In this document: positions 1 to 6,768 of the stretch, one piece after another
Position numbering within the stretch: position 1 is the stretch's first letter
How the letters are laid out: every line of letters starts with the position of its first letter
Assembly: GCA_030668025.1 (NCBI GenBank)
Contig: DAOUUT010000119.1
Location: 1 to 10,319, forward strand
Direction: 5' to 3'
DNA length: 10,319 nucleotides
Source of the DNA: Promethearchaeota archaeon
GTDB lineage: Archaea; Asgardarchaeota; Lokiarchaeia; Sigynarchaeales; SOKP01
Made by a program: the position numbers and the translations under genes
Notes under the pieces: model-generated
The model's input: only the letters and a program-made list of their open reading frames with translations
What the model was told of the DNA's origin: nothing
The model's database searches: none

Positions 1-282
1 TCCTATTGGAGGATCTTTAAGCCATTTAATATATTCTCCAATAAAATTATTTATATTGAATCCTGATCCTTGAATAAGCGCTTCTGCTGTGTGTAGTGTT
101 AATTGTGTATCGTCAGTATAAGTTCCAAAAATTTTCTTTTTGTTTACGATAAATTCTTTAAAATCTTTAAAATGAGAATAAATTCTTTCCCTAAGCATTC
201 CTTCAAAGGGGCGGCCTAACGTATCTCCTATACTTACACCTAATAGAGTGCCAGAGAATTTATCTAAATAATCCAATTTCAT
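1..282 (-). CDS. ADP-ribosylglycohydrolase (DraG/ARH family), C-terminus cut off by window edge
   Basis: The first 94 codons of a minus-strand gene run from an ATG at 282 to the window edge without a stop. The family removes ADP-ribose from proteins or small molecules using a binuclear metal centre. Two hallmarks are visible: the N-terminal helix motif GTLLGVSIGDTLGRPFEG (residues 11-28) and the metal-binding segment GTYTDDTQLT (53-62), whose Asp pair ligates the metal in characterised members. Family members usually have about 260-320 residues, so roughly two thirds is missing. No Shine-Dalgarno sequence precedes the ATG. A TATA-like stretch about 23 nt upstream suggests a leaderless mRNA. 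The gene diverges from dapA and no pathway link is evident. The substrate (arginine-, serine- or DNA-linked ADP-ribose) cannot be inferred from this part. Confidence 0.9.
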   Translation of the reverse strand, partial: MKLDYLDKFSGTLLGVSIGDTLGRPFEGMLRERIYSHFKDFKEFIVNKKKIFGTYTDDTQLTLHTAEALIQGSGFNINNFIGEYIKWLKDPPIG

Positions 283-300
283 ATTTGCGATAAAATTTAT

Positions 301-321
301 GATTTTATGACAAAGTCATAA
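301..321 (-). promoter_or_regulatory. TATA-like box with overlapping palindrome, probable operator of the ADP-ribosylglycohydrolase gene
   Basis: A perfect inverted repeat, TTATGACAAAGTCATAA (7-bp arms, 3-nt spacer), occupies 305-321. Read on the minus strand it overlaps the TATA-like CATAAAATC (301-309), centred about 23 nt before the ATG at 282, the normal distance for an archaeal leaderless transcript. A dimeric regulator bound here would block TBP/TFB. The geometry is seen directly; the regulatory role is inferred. Confidence 0.4.
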
Positions 322-536
322 TTAACTTACTATTTAATTTTTTTCTAATACTTAAAACCACTTCTATAGTGGAAAAAAAGTAAGACAACAATGATTTACA
401 GCTACGTTTATGATGTGTTTAGCAATAATCCTTATAAATGAAACCTCAAATTATTTTTTAATCATGTTTTTTATTTAAATAGTTTTAAAAGTTAAATATT
501 ACAATTACAAAAAAAAAAAAATTGATATGATTTATC

Positions 537-1436
537 ATGAATAAGCTCGATAAATTGCAAAATGTAATTACTGCGATGATAACGCCCTTTAATGAGGATT
601 TTTCTATAGACGAAGAAAAATATCGCGAATTTATTAGATTTCAGATCGATAACGGCTGTCAACCTTTAACTATGGGTACTACTGGCGAATCAGCAACGCT
701 GTCTCACAAGGAACACCATTACACTATAGAAATCACGGTTGATGAAGCAAAAAAAAGCGGAAAAGACCCCTTTGTATTAGCAGGGACAGGAAGTAATTCT
801 ACTAAAGAATCAATATCACTCTGTCAATACGCCGAAAAAGCAGGGGTTGATGGATGTTTAGTAGTAGTTCCATATTATAATAAACCAGTGCAACATTCTT
901 TAATAGATCATTTCTCAGCAATAGCAGATTCTGTGTCTTTACCGATAATATTATATAACGTACCTGGTCGCACAGGTCGAAATTTAGAACCTGAAACTGT
1001 ATCCAAATTAGCTTACTCTAAAGACAATATTGTTGGAATTAAATGTGCTAGTGGAAATATTGATCAAATTACCAAGATTATAAAAACAACACCAGAAGAT
1101 TTCATAGTTCTTAGTGGCGATGATGGAATGACATTCCACCTAATGGCTCTAGGTGGTAAAGGCGTAGTAAGTGTAGCGGCAAATATTATACCCGCTAAAC
1201 TTGTGGAATTCACAAACATAATACTTAAAGGAAATTGGGAAAAAGCTAAAGAAAAACAGCTCGAATTATATGATCTTTTCAAAGTATTATTTATTGAAAC
1301 TAATCCCGGTCCAGTAAAATACGCTGCAGAATTAATGGGAATAATGAATAAAAGGATGAGGTTGCCATTAACGCCTCCGTTAGTAGAAAATCAAGAAAAA
1401 ATTAATATAGTATTAAAGACTTTAAATTTAATTTAG
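537..1436 (+). CDS. dapA: 4-hydroxy-tetrahydrodipicolinate synthase (DapA)
   Basis: Condenses pyruvate with aspartate semialdehyde, the committed step of the diaminopimelate route to lysine; cytosolic class I aldolase-type TIM barrel. The 299-residue length is typical. Visible landmarks are GTTGES (47-52) with the two catalytic-triad threonines, YYNKP (113-117), YNVPGRTG (140-147) with the catalytic Tyr140 and substrate-binding Arg145, and GIKCASG (167-173) whose Lys169 should form the Schiff base with pyruvate. Cys170 replaces the more usual Glu after this lysine. The ATG at 537 gives the family's normal N-terminus. No clear Shine-Dalgarno sequence precedes it; a run of 13 A (509-521) and a TATA-like TTAAATATT (492-500) lie upstream. 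dapB follows after 26 bp, so the two are probably co-transcribed. The paralogous aldolases NanA and KDG aldolase are less likely because of the dapB partner. Confidence 0.95.
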   Translation: MNKLDKLQNVITAMITPFNEDFSIDEEKYREFIRFQIDNGCQPLTMGTTGESATLSHKEHHYTIEITVDEAKKSGKDPFVLAGTGSNSTKESISLCQYAEKAGVDGCLVVVPYYNKPVQHSLIDHFSAIADSVSLPIILYNVPGRTGRNLEPETVSKLAYSKDNIVGIKCASGNIDQITKIIKTTPEDFIVLSGDDGMTFHLMALGGKGVVSVAANIIPAKLVEFTNIILKGNWEKAKEKQLELYDLFKVLFIETNPGPVKYAAELMGIMNKRMRLPLTPPLVENQEKINIVLKTLNLI

Positions 1437-1462
1437 ATAAGCTTGATTTAAGGTAGAGTATA

Positions 1463-2284
1463 ATGATAAAATTACTAATTTTAGGCCCTACGGGTATAAT
1501 GGGAAAACTCATTAGTGAATTAGCTTTAAATGACGATGAAATTGAAGTAGTTGCCGCTTGCGATGTAAATAATATCGGCGAAGAATTAGGAGGACTCCTA
1601 GCCGTAAAAGATAGGGATAAAATCAAAATCAGTGATGTTAATTATCTTCAAAAAGTTATAGAAGAAACTAAACCAGATGTCGCTGTAGATTTTACTGTTG
1701 CAAAAGCAACAGAAAAAAATTGCATAATCTGCGTTGAAAACGGAATTAAATGCGTAATTGGAACAACAGCAATGACCCAAGATTTTCTCGATGAATTTGA
1801 GAGGCTTGTAAAAGCAAAGAAGGCTCCAGCAGTGATCTCGCCTAATATGGCAACGGGCGTAAACATTCTATTCAAAATGGCCGCAATTTTAACTGAATAT
1901 TTAAACGATTGGGACATTGAGATTATTGAAACCCATCATAATCGAAAACAAGATAACTTCAGTGGGACATCTCTTAAAATACTTGACACCATATGTGAAG
2001 CGTTAGAAGTAAAAAAGGAGGATATAACTAAATATGGCCGCTCTAGGGGTAAAGAATTAAGAGAAAAAGGCGCTAAAAATGAAATAGGGATTCACTGTAT
2101 ACGTGCTGGCGATGTAGTTGGAGAACATAAAATATTATATGCTGGCTCTGGCGAATATATCGAACTAAAGCATACTGCATTAAATAGAAATTGTTTTGCT
2201 ACGGGAGCAATACGAGCAATAAAATTTATTGCGATTCAAAAAGAAAATAAAATTTTCGAAATGAAAGATGTTCTTAATCTTTGA
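1463..2284 (+). CDS. dapB: 4-hydroxy-tetrahydrodipicolinate reductase (DapB)
   Basis: Reduces the DapA product to tetrahydrodipicolinate with NAD(P)H. The 273-residue length is normal. An N-terminal Rossmann fold carries GPTGIMG (8-14) for the dinucleotide, followed by VDFT (75-78) and GTT (100-102). The catalytic domain starts near SPNMATGVN (126-134) and includes ETHHNRKQDNFSGTS (156-170), the counterpart of the family's E-x-H-H-x-x-K-x-D-x-P-S-G-T signature; Phe stands where Pro is usual, while Lys162 and Asp164 are kept. The C-terminal RAGDVVGEH and HTALNR...FATGAIRA segments also match the family. The ATG at 1463 lies 26 bp after the dapA stop, with a weak AAGG-type ribosome site 8-10 nt upstream. 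A T-run follows the stop codon. Confidence 0.95.
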   Translation: MIKLLILGPTGIMGKLISELALNDDEIEVVAACDVNNIGEELGGLLAVKDRDKIKISDVNYLQKVIEETKPDVAVDFTVAKATEKNCIICVENGIKCVIGTTAMTQDFLDEFERLVKAKKAPAVISPNMATGVNILFKMAAILTEYLNDWDIEIIETHHNRKQDNFSGTSLKILDTICEALEVKKEDITKYGRSRGKELREKGAKNEIGIHCIRAGDVVGEHKILYAGSGEYIELKHTALNRNCFATGAIRAIKFIAIQKENKIFEMKDVLNL

Positions 2285-2291
2285 TTTTTTT
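2285..2291 (+). terminator. T-run terminator of dapAB
   Basis: Seven consecutive T lie one base after the dapB stop codon, before a convergent gene on the other strand. Archaeal RNA polymerase terminates at such U-tracts without a hairpin, and none is seen here. Placement is the main support. Confidence 0.4.
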
Positions 2292-2391
2292 ATAAAGTAA
2301 TTAATATCATAAAATTAAAAAATAAGAATAGAGAATTTAAATTTAACTGTTAGTGGAGGGCCTCTAGGTAATAAAACTGATGTTAGCTATT

Positions 2392-2853
2392 TTATTTCAT
2401 AAATTCCTTTAATGTTAAAATAAATTCTCCAATTTTCACATCGGCACCCTCTATAGCTGGTCCTTCAGGTTTTTGCATTTTTACTTCAAGATATTCGGGA
2501 CAGACCTCCTCAACACATCCAATTTTTCCAAGAGTCTTTTTCATTCCTTTTATAAAGAACTTTTTCCAACCCAACGCATGGGTAGAAAAATAAGCGACTT
2601 TCGAAATAGGTTTAGTTATGACTTTATCTAAATCGTTGGTAAATTTTCGAATCTCTCTATCTGACGAAAAAGCGACGATTCGAACAGCAATTATCAAACC
2701 ATAAGGCTCGTCTTTAGCTATATCTTCAGGTGATATGTTTTTAATACTATCTACACTTACATCATAACTATCTTTTAAACCTTCAGCAAGTTGTTGTGAA
2801 ATCTTCTCAGAATTTCCATGCAGAGAATTATGAATTATCCAAATCTTTTCCAT
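2392..2853 (-). CDS. flavodoxin-like domain protein
   Basis: A 153-residue single-domain cytosolic protein that should bind FMN. The N-terminus is a short beta strand (IWIIHNSL) followed by HGNSEKISQQLAEGL, matching the flavodoxin phosphate-binding loop (S/T-x-x-G-N-T-x-x-x-A). Later strands AYGLIIAV-like (about 51-57) and KVAYFSTHALG (85-95) fit the alternating alpha/beta fold, the latter near the usual isoalloxazine-binding loop. Similar domains occur in protoporphyrinogen oxidase (HemG), WrbA-like and menaquinone-linked proteins; I cannot assign a specific partner or reaction. The ATG at 2853 is well supported by a GAGGT ribosome site at 2861-2865 with a 7-nt spacer. A TATA-like CCTATAAAA (about 2892-2900) is about 40 nt upstream, giving a short leader. 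It faces dapB tail to tail. Confidence 0.75.
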   Translation of the reverse strand: MEKIWIIHNSLHGNSEKISQQLAEGLKDSYDVSVDSIKNISPEDIAKDEPYGLIIAVRIVAFSSDREIRKFTNDLDKVITKPISKVAYFSTHALGWKKFFIKGMKKTLGKIGCVEEVCPEYLEVKMQKPEGPAIEGADVKIGEFILTLKEFMK

Positions 2854-2952
2854 GGTGTTAACCTCAAATCGTAATTAAAATTTAAATGTTTTTTATAGGA
2901 TTGGGAGTATCGAATTCTATTTAAAATTTTTAAAACTGCAGATTTTAAACCA

Positions 2953-3373
2953 TCAAAATCCATTCCAGAATTTTTCCATGGGATTTTCCAAAGCATCCTC
3001 AATTTCTTTTTTAAAATTATAAAATCTGCTAATATCATGATCCCAGTTCTCGTTAATAATATCAGGATATTTGGTAAAGAATTTTTCTGCGATTTTTTTT
3101 ATTTCTTCTCTAAGTTTTTTATCTTTAACACTTAAAGAGGAGTTAGCTACAAAAATGAGTTCATTTGTTTTCATTATTGCAAATCGCCTATCACTCAACT
3201 CAAAATTAGATAAACCTCCCTCTGAGAGATTTTCTGCAAAAGAGTTTAAAGCAATCATTAGGCCTCCAAATAATTGATCATCAAAATTCAGATTAAAAAC
3301 ACGACTGAATACAACGATTCCATGACCAGTTATTATCCATAAATCTTGAAATATTTTCGCCAGAGGAGCTCAT
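2953..3373 (-). pseudogene. small roadblock/longin-like protein, reading frame shifted near its start
   Basis: An open frame on the minus strand covers 2953-3369 (up to the in-frame TGA at 3370-3372) and encodes LWIITGHGIVVFSRVF, then LFGGLMIALNSFAENLSEGG, and a charged C-terminus ending FWNGF. The opening strand pattern and the amphipathic helix resemble roadblock/longin-type alpha-beta domains, and the sequence recalls a small conserved family I associate with Asgard genomes; that is from memory, not a search. The only in-frame ATG (3258) would delete about 38 residues of the conserved start. A well-placed ATG at 3373, about 24 nt from a TATA-like box, opens a frame reading MSSSGE and then runs out, one base off the body frame. 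A one-base insertion around 3355-3370 explains this. Causes could be a real mutation, a sequencing or assembly error, programmed +1 shifting, or a CTG start at 3363. Function unknown. Confidence 0.6.
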
Positions 3374-3386
3374 CTTGATTTTATAT

Positions 3387-3401
3387 TTATATAATTATAA
3401 A
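3387..3401 (-). promoter_or_regulatory. TATA-like box for the roadblock/longin-like gene
   Basis: On the minus strand an A/T-only stretch with TTTATAATTATATAAA character sits 15-28 nt before the ATG at 3373 and just after the stop codon of the 7-TM gene. The spacing suits a leaderless archaeal transcript and supports 3373 as the true start of the downstream gene. High background AT content limits confidence. Confidence 0.4.
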
Positions 3402-3412
3402 AAAAAAAATTA

Positions 3413-4150
3413 TTAGCTTTTATTTTTATTTGCTCTATTTACCAAAGCTTTAGGTAAGAAAAATCCTAGATAATACTCAATTGCGCTTGAAATCAGAATT
3501 AATCGTATTACAATTAGAATAATTGTAGTATCAGGGACTATTGCATCCAATACAGCTGCGAAACTGAAAGAAATGAACCCAATTAGTAATATTTTACCTT
3601 TTAATTTGATTTCTGGATTACCAACTCTTATTGATTTAATTGAAAAAAGTAAACCAGTGAGTAATGCCGTGCTAATCGCACTAATTAGAAAGATTAGGGG
3701 GATAGTAGTAGGTGCCGAATTAATATCACCTACAATATTTCCAACTAAGTTAGGATCAATTAAGAGCATGACCAAAATTAAGACTTCATAAACCGAATAA
3801 ATGATCACAATGAAAATTGTAATCACTTTTTCTTTCTCTGTATAAAAAATATGTGCTAATGAGTAAATCCAGCAAATCAAAGCAATGGGAATAAAAGCGT
3901 TGCTCAATAATAAAAATAGAAAGGGATCTAGCGGTTCATTAAACAGAACAATTGAAAGAAATGCTGCATTTCCCCCCCACCATGCAGATGTCAAGAAGAT
4001 CCATGCTAACCCAATAGTGATTAATTCTTTTCTCTTCAAGGATTTATACTTGAGCAAAATCCTTATGCCAATAATTATGGATAAAATTATAAAAATTAAT
4101 GTAAAAATACCATTAACTCTATCAATCTCTGATAAATTTTCAAATCCCAT
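3413..4150 (-). CDS. seven-transmembrane membrane protein of unknown function
   Basis: A 245-residue integral membrane protein. Seven hydrophobic helices are visible at about 13-34, 43-69, 76-103, 109-131, 148-170, 186-207 and 208-233, with positive charges in the loop 34-42 (KYKSLKRK) and in the C-terminal tail (about 234-245), suggesting an outside N-terminus and a cytoplasmic C-terminus. Noteworthy polar or aromatic residues inside helices are AWWGGN (56-61) in TM2 and the N84, P88, W94, H100 series in TM3. No signal peptide or soluble domain is present. The layout resembles the 7-TM sensor domains found at the N-termini of some histidine kinases, but no kinase domain follows. The ATG at 4150 has a TATA-like AAATAAAATA 15-25 nt upstream and no ribosome site. 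The small roadblock/longin-like gene follows 40 bp downstream on the same strand. Confidence 0.75.
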   Translation of the reverse strand: MGFENLSEIDRVNGIFTLIFIILSIIIGIRILLKYKSLKRKELITIGLAWIFLTSAWWGGNAAFLSIVLFNEPLDPFLFLLLSNAFIPIALICWIYSLAHIFYTEKEKVITIFIVIIYSVYEVLILVMLLIDPNLVGNIVGDINSAPTTIPLIFLISAISTALLTGLLFSIKSIRVGNPEIKLKGKILLIGFISFSFAAVLDAIVPDTTIILIVIRLILISSAIEYYLGFFLPKALVNRANKNKS

Positions 4151-4486
4151 AATAATTCACTAATATTTTATTTAAAATATTAAAACTACTTTGATCTTAA
4201 AAATATATCTAAATGTTATCTTTTAAATAGTTATATATCTAAAAAAAAGAAGATTAAATGTTATTTTTTACATCTTAAAAAAGTAAGATAAAATTATAAA
4301 AATTTCTCAGAGCAGATCAGTATTATCATTAACCTGAATTCTCAAGTTTCATAATGCCAACTCTTCATTTAGAAGGTCTAAAGGGTATCCAGTCCTTAAA
4401 CGTTCCTTTTTTATAATTCTATCTCGTGATAATATAAATCATTAAAATTTTTATTCTTTTATATGAAATAAAATTGTTGCGATTTC
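4151..4486. other. gene-free AT-rich intergenic region between the 7-TM gene and lysA
   Basis: 336 bp with no credible gene. The part 4151-4300 holds the promoter of the minus-strand 7-TM gene and two imperfect copies of a TAAATGTTAT(C/T)TTTT motif (near 4210 and 4256). The part 4349-4438 is an open minus-strand stretch of 29 codons with no ATG, GTG or TTG start near its beginning; its predicted composition looks protein-like, so it may be a gene fossil, but this is not strong enough to annotate. I see no tRNA or riboswitch. Confidence 0.6.
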
Positions 4487-5800
4487 TTATTTCAAATGAT
4501 CGGGGATAATTTGGTGATTTAATAAATCCTCATATGCTTCTGCTTCTCTAATTTTATGAATATAGCCATTTTTGATTAATATTTCAGCAGTTCTTGGTCT
4601 AGAATTATATGTACTGCTCATAGTAAAGCCATAGGCCCCTACATCGAGTATTGCAAGAAATTCTTTCTCATACAATTTTAGGAATTCCCTATTCTTACCA
4701 AAAACATCCCCAGATTCGCATATTGGTCCCACAATATCGTAGGTTAACGTTTTTTCTTTACCTTTTTTATTGCTTGGTATAATATGGTGATATGAATTAT
4801 ATAAAATTGGTCTTAATAACGTGTTAAACCCCGCATTTACTCCAGCAAATAGCTTATGCCCATTGTTTTTAATTGTATTTATTTGCGTTAATATAATACT
4901 CGACTCAGCAGATAAATATCGTCCTGGTTCAATTTTAAACTCTGGTTCGCCTATATCCCCTGATTTTAATAATTCTATAAAAGGTTTTATAACAATTTCG
5001 CTGTAAACGTTCAAATCTAAAGGGTCTTCTTCTGGTTGATAAGGAACCCCCAACCCCCCTCCAAAGTCGATAAATTCAAATTTAATTTCGAGCGTTTTAG
5101 CCAAAGTTTTAATTATATTAAAGTACTTTTCAGTTGGTTTCTCGTAATCGTAAGCGTTAATTATTCCAGAACCAATATGTTGGTGGATGCCAAAATTCTT
5201 AAAACCAAATTCTTTTGCTTTTCTATACGCTTCAATTGTTTGTTCTTCTAATATGCCAAATTTTATATCTTTACCCGCAGTAATGGTATGAATGTGATGT
5301 CCAGCTCCAAATTCGGGATTTATCCTAAAAGAAATCGTTGATTTTTCCTTTCCAAGCTTTTCATAAATATCAACTAAACGCTTTAATTGACTTAAACTGT
5401 CTAAATTAACTAAAACATCGTTTTTAACTGCGAATTCAAAATCATCGTCCGTAAACATATTTCCGGTGTATATTATTTTTTCTGGAGTAATTCCTGCTTT
5501 GAAACAAGTAAATATCTCTCCTTGTGATGTACAATCGAAAGAAGCTCCTTCGGAATTGAGTATCTTTAAAATTGATAAATTAGAATTAGCCTTAACAGCG
5601 AAGTGTATTTGATTTTTCTTGTATTCAGAATTTACTGCATTTTTTAACCTTCGATAACATTCACGAATCATTTGTTCGTTAATTACATAAATAGGGGTAC
5701 CGTATTCTTCAACAATATCTAAAGTATTCATACCGGCAAAATATAACACATCGTTACGATATTCTAAACCTTTTTTAGTTAACCAATCAGTATATTTCAA
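4487..5800 (-). CDS. lysA: diaminopimelate decarboxylase (LysA), TTG start
   Basis: Decarboxylates meso-diaminopimelate to L-lysine, the last step of the pathway; PLP enzyme of fold type III (alanine-racemase-like barrel plus C-terminal beta domain). 437 residues, normal length. Landmarks: HFAVKANSN (66-74) with PLP lysine Lys70, HQHIGSG (206-212), GGGLG (247-251) for the PLP phosphate, EPGRYL (291-296), CESGDVFG (361-368) with the catalytic Cys361 contributed across the dimer, and DVGAYGFTMSSTYNSRPR (386-403). The start is TTG at 5800, chosen because an AGAGGT ribosome site lies at 5810-5815 with a 9-nt spacer and because the N-terminus matches the family. Upstream, a stranded dapF tail ends 42 bp away, indicating an ancestral dapF-lysA operon now interrupted. 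lysA may be read from the glycosylase transcript or from the TATA-like ATTTATTAAAT at about 5816-5826. Confidence 0.95.
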   Translation of the reverse strand: MKYTDWLTKKGLEYRNDVLYFAGMNTLDIVEEYGTPIYVINEQMIRECYRRLKNAVNSEYKKNQIHFAVKANSNLSILKILNSEGASFDCTSQGEIFTCFKAGITPEKIIYTGNMFTDDDFEFAVKNDVLVNLDSLSQLKRLVDIYEKLGKEKSTISFRINPEFGAGHHIHTITAGKDIKFGILEEQTIEAYRKAKEFGFKNFGIHQHIGSGIINAYDYEKPTEKYFNIIKTLAKTLEIKFEFIDFGGGLGVPYQPEEDPLDLNVYSEIVIKPFIELLKSGDIGEPEFKIEPGRYLSAESSIILTQINTIKNNGHKLFAGVNAGFNTLLRPILYNSYHHIIPSNKKGKEKTLTYDIVGPICESGDVFGKNREFLKLYEKEFLAILDVGAYGFTMSSTYNSRPRTAEILIKNGYIHKIREAEAYEDLLNHQIIPDHLK

Positions 5801-5842
5801 CCTTGAATTACCTCTAATTTAATAAATGTTGTTTTTTTGTAG

Positions 5843-5920
5843 TTAGAATTCAATTCTACCTATTGTCCCTTCAAAAACTTTTTCTGCTGGACCTTCCATA
5901 AAAACCGTTTTTCCATTATA
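5843..5920 (-). pseudogene. dapF: dapF 3'-end fragment (last 24 codons) stranded upstream of lysA
   Basis: The minus strand encodes NGKTVFMEGPAEKVFEG followed by TIGRIEF and a TAA stop, the exact counterpart of the C-terminus of the complete dapF at 9606. Relative to that copy it has three base differences: T for I, G for S, and one synonymous GGT/GGC. It has no start codon of its own and its upstream sequence is unrelated, being the 3' end of the glycosylase gene, whose stop is 6 bp away. It is not expected to make protein. It marks where dapF once ended beside lysA. Confidence 0.9.
5843..5920 (-). repeat. 78-bp direct repeat, lysA-side copy
   Basis: Base-by-base comparison with 9606-9683 gives 75 of 78 identities with no gap; differences are at 5860 (C/T), 5865 (G/A) and 5891 (A/G). 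Similarity stops at 5921 on one side and at about 5842 on the other. Same orientation as the other copy, start-to-start distance 3763 bp. Confidence 0.95.
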
Positions 5921-5926
5921 TGAATT

Positions 5927-6583
5927 TTATTTTTTTAAAAAAAAATATCGACAAATAGACCTTAGAGGACAAAATTTACATTTTGGTTTTCGTGGTAAGC
6001 AAATTAAACCCCCTAGATCTAAGACTGCATAATTAAATATGACAAAATTTTTTTCGGGTAGCAATTCCTCTGAGAACTCCCATAAAAATTTGTCACTCTT
6101 GGCCGTCTTCGTTTTGGGTTTTACTTCAAAAACCCGACTATAGATACGTATGAAGTTTGAATCTAATAAAGGACGTTTATTTCCGAATCCGAAACATAAA
6201 ATCGCATTAACTCCATAATCCCCTATACCTTTCAATGATTTTAATTCGGAAAAATCTTCAGGGATCTTTCCATTATTATTTTTTTTTAGTTTTACTGAAA
6301 TATCCTTTAGCATTTCTGCCCTAAAGAGTAATCCTAATGATTTAATAATTGATTTAACCTTAGAAAAATCCATTTTCATAAAAGCATCCAAATCGGGATA
6401 TGTTTCCATAAATATGTCGTAAACTGGAGCAACTTGCGCAGCTTTGGTTCTGGTTAAAAGAATTTCACTTATTAGAACACGATAAGGGGTTCGATTTTTA
6501 CGCCAAGGATAATCTACTAAATTATTTTCTGCCCAGGTTTGTATAAGAGTTCTAAACTCGCTTTTCTTTTTCTCAGAAACCAT
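5927..6583 (-). CDS. MIG-type G:T mismatch DNA glycosylase (HhH-GPD, 4Fe-4S)
   Basis: 218-residue member of the EndoIII/MutY superfamily, predicted to excise T (or U) from G:T mismatches produced by deamination of 5-methylcytosine. Visible: WR (27-28) and LISEILLTRTKAAQV (37-51), the family's opening helices with Glu40; the helix-hairpin-helix LKGIGDYG (117-124); catalytic Asp141 in LLDSNFIR; and a C-terminal iron-sulphur loop C-x6-C-x2-C-x5-C (Cys195, 202, 205, 211). Tyr123 occupies the position of the EndoIII catalytic lysine, as in the MIG enzyme of Methanothermobacter, itself encoded next to a GGCC restriction-modification system. The length also matches MIG and is far short of MutY (about 350), lacking its NUDIX-like domain. 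ATG at 6583, no ribosome site. The gene diverges from the endonuclease gene and lies 126 bp ahead of lysA on the same strand. Confidence 0.85.
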   Translation of the reverse strand: MVSEKKKSEFRTLIQTWAENNLVDYPWRKNRTPYRVLISEILLTRTKAAQVAPVYDIFMETYPDLDAFMKMDFSKVKSIIKSLGLLFRAEMLKDISVKLKKNNNGKIPEDFSELKSLKGIGDYGVNAILCFGFGNKRPLLDSNFIRIYSRVFEVKPKTKTAKSDKFLWEFSEELLPEKNFVIFNYAVLDLGGLICLPRKPKCKFCPLRSICRYFFLKK

Positions 6584-6768
6584 AGTAGTATTGGTTTTTA
6601 TTGAATTTAGATTTGATTTAACTATTATATGAGAAGTATTTCTCGATAAGTATAAAATTTGGGTATTAATATAGAAACAAAAAGTCTTTGAAGATATTTA
6701 ACTTAAGAAACATATTGAAATAATTATAGTAAAGTTAAAAGATTAGAATCACTTTAGAGGCTAAAAGA
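6584..6768. promoter_or_regulatory. divergent promoter region between glycosylase and endonuclease genes
   Basis: This 185-bp spacer must carry both promoters. It holds a small inverted repeat, GAGAA-gtat-TTCTC (6631-6644), next to a good plus-strand TATA-like box TATAAAAT (6651-6658). The box would give the endonuclease mRNA a leader of about 85-90 nt unless the weaker AATTATAGTAAA (6722-6733) is used. An AATAAAAAC stretch at about 6594-6602 could serve the glycosylase. The endonuclease has an AGAGG ribosome site at 6756-6760, 8 nt before its ATG. No control-protein gene is present. Confidence 0.35.

Noticed and set aside
509..521. Run of 13 A upstream of dapA
   Set aside because: Homopolymers are expected in such AT-rich DNA. 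It may affect expression or sequencing accuracy but shows no specific function.
2350..2366. GC-rich patch GGAGGGCCTCTAGG after dapB considered as a terminator hairpin or palindrome
   Set aside because: The arms do not pair perfectly (GAGGG against CCTC) and there is no loop or T-tract at the right place.
2835..3038. Minus-strand ORF of 67 codons overlapping the roadblock/longin-like gene
   Set aside because: It overlaps the better-supported body frame, and its lysine- and leucine-rich composition is typical of a shadow frame.
4310..4360. Possible archaeal C/D box guide RNA on the minus strand (ATGATAA box, 12-nt spacer, CTGA box)
   Set aside because: Only the second half fits. The outer C box is poor, no D' box matches, and no terminal stem is apparent.
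4349..4438. A 29-codon open stretch on the minus strand downstream of lysA with protein-like composition
   Set aside because: It has no ATG, GTG or TTG near its beginning and a stop at each end. It may be a gene fossil but could equally be chance.
5927..6583. Annotation as MutY (A/G-specific adenine glycosylase) or EndoIII
   Set aside because: It is too short for MutY and lacks the C-terminal NUDIX-like domain. The EndoIII catalytic lysine is replaced by Tyr123, as in MIG enzymes, and the context is a C5 restriction-modification island.
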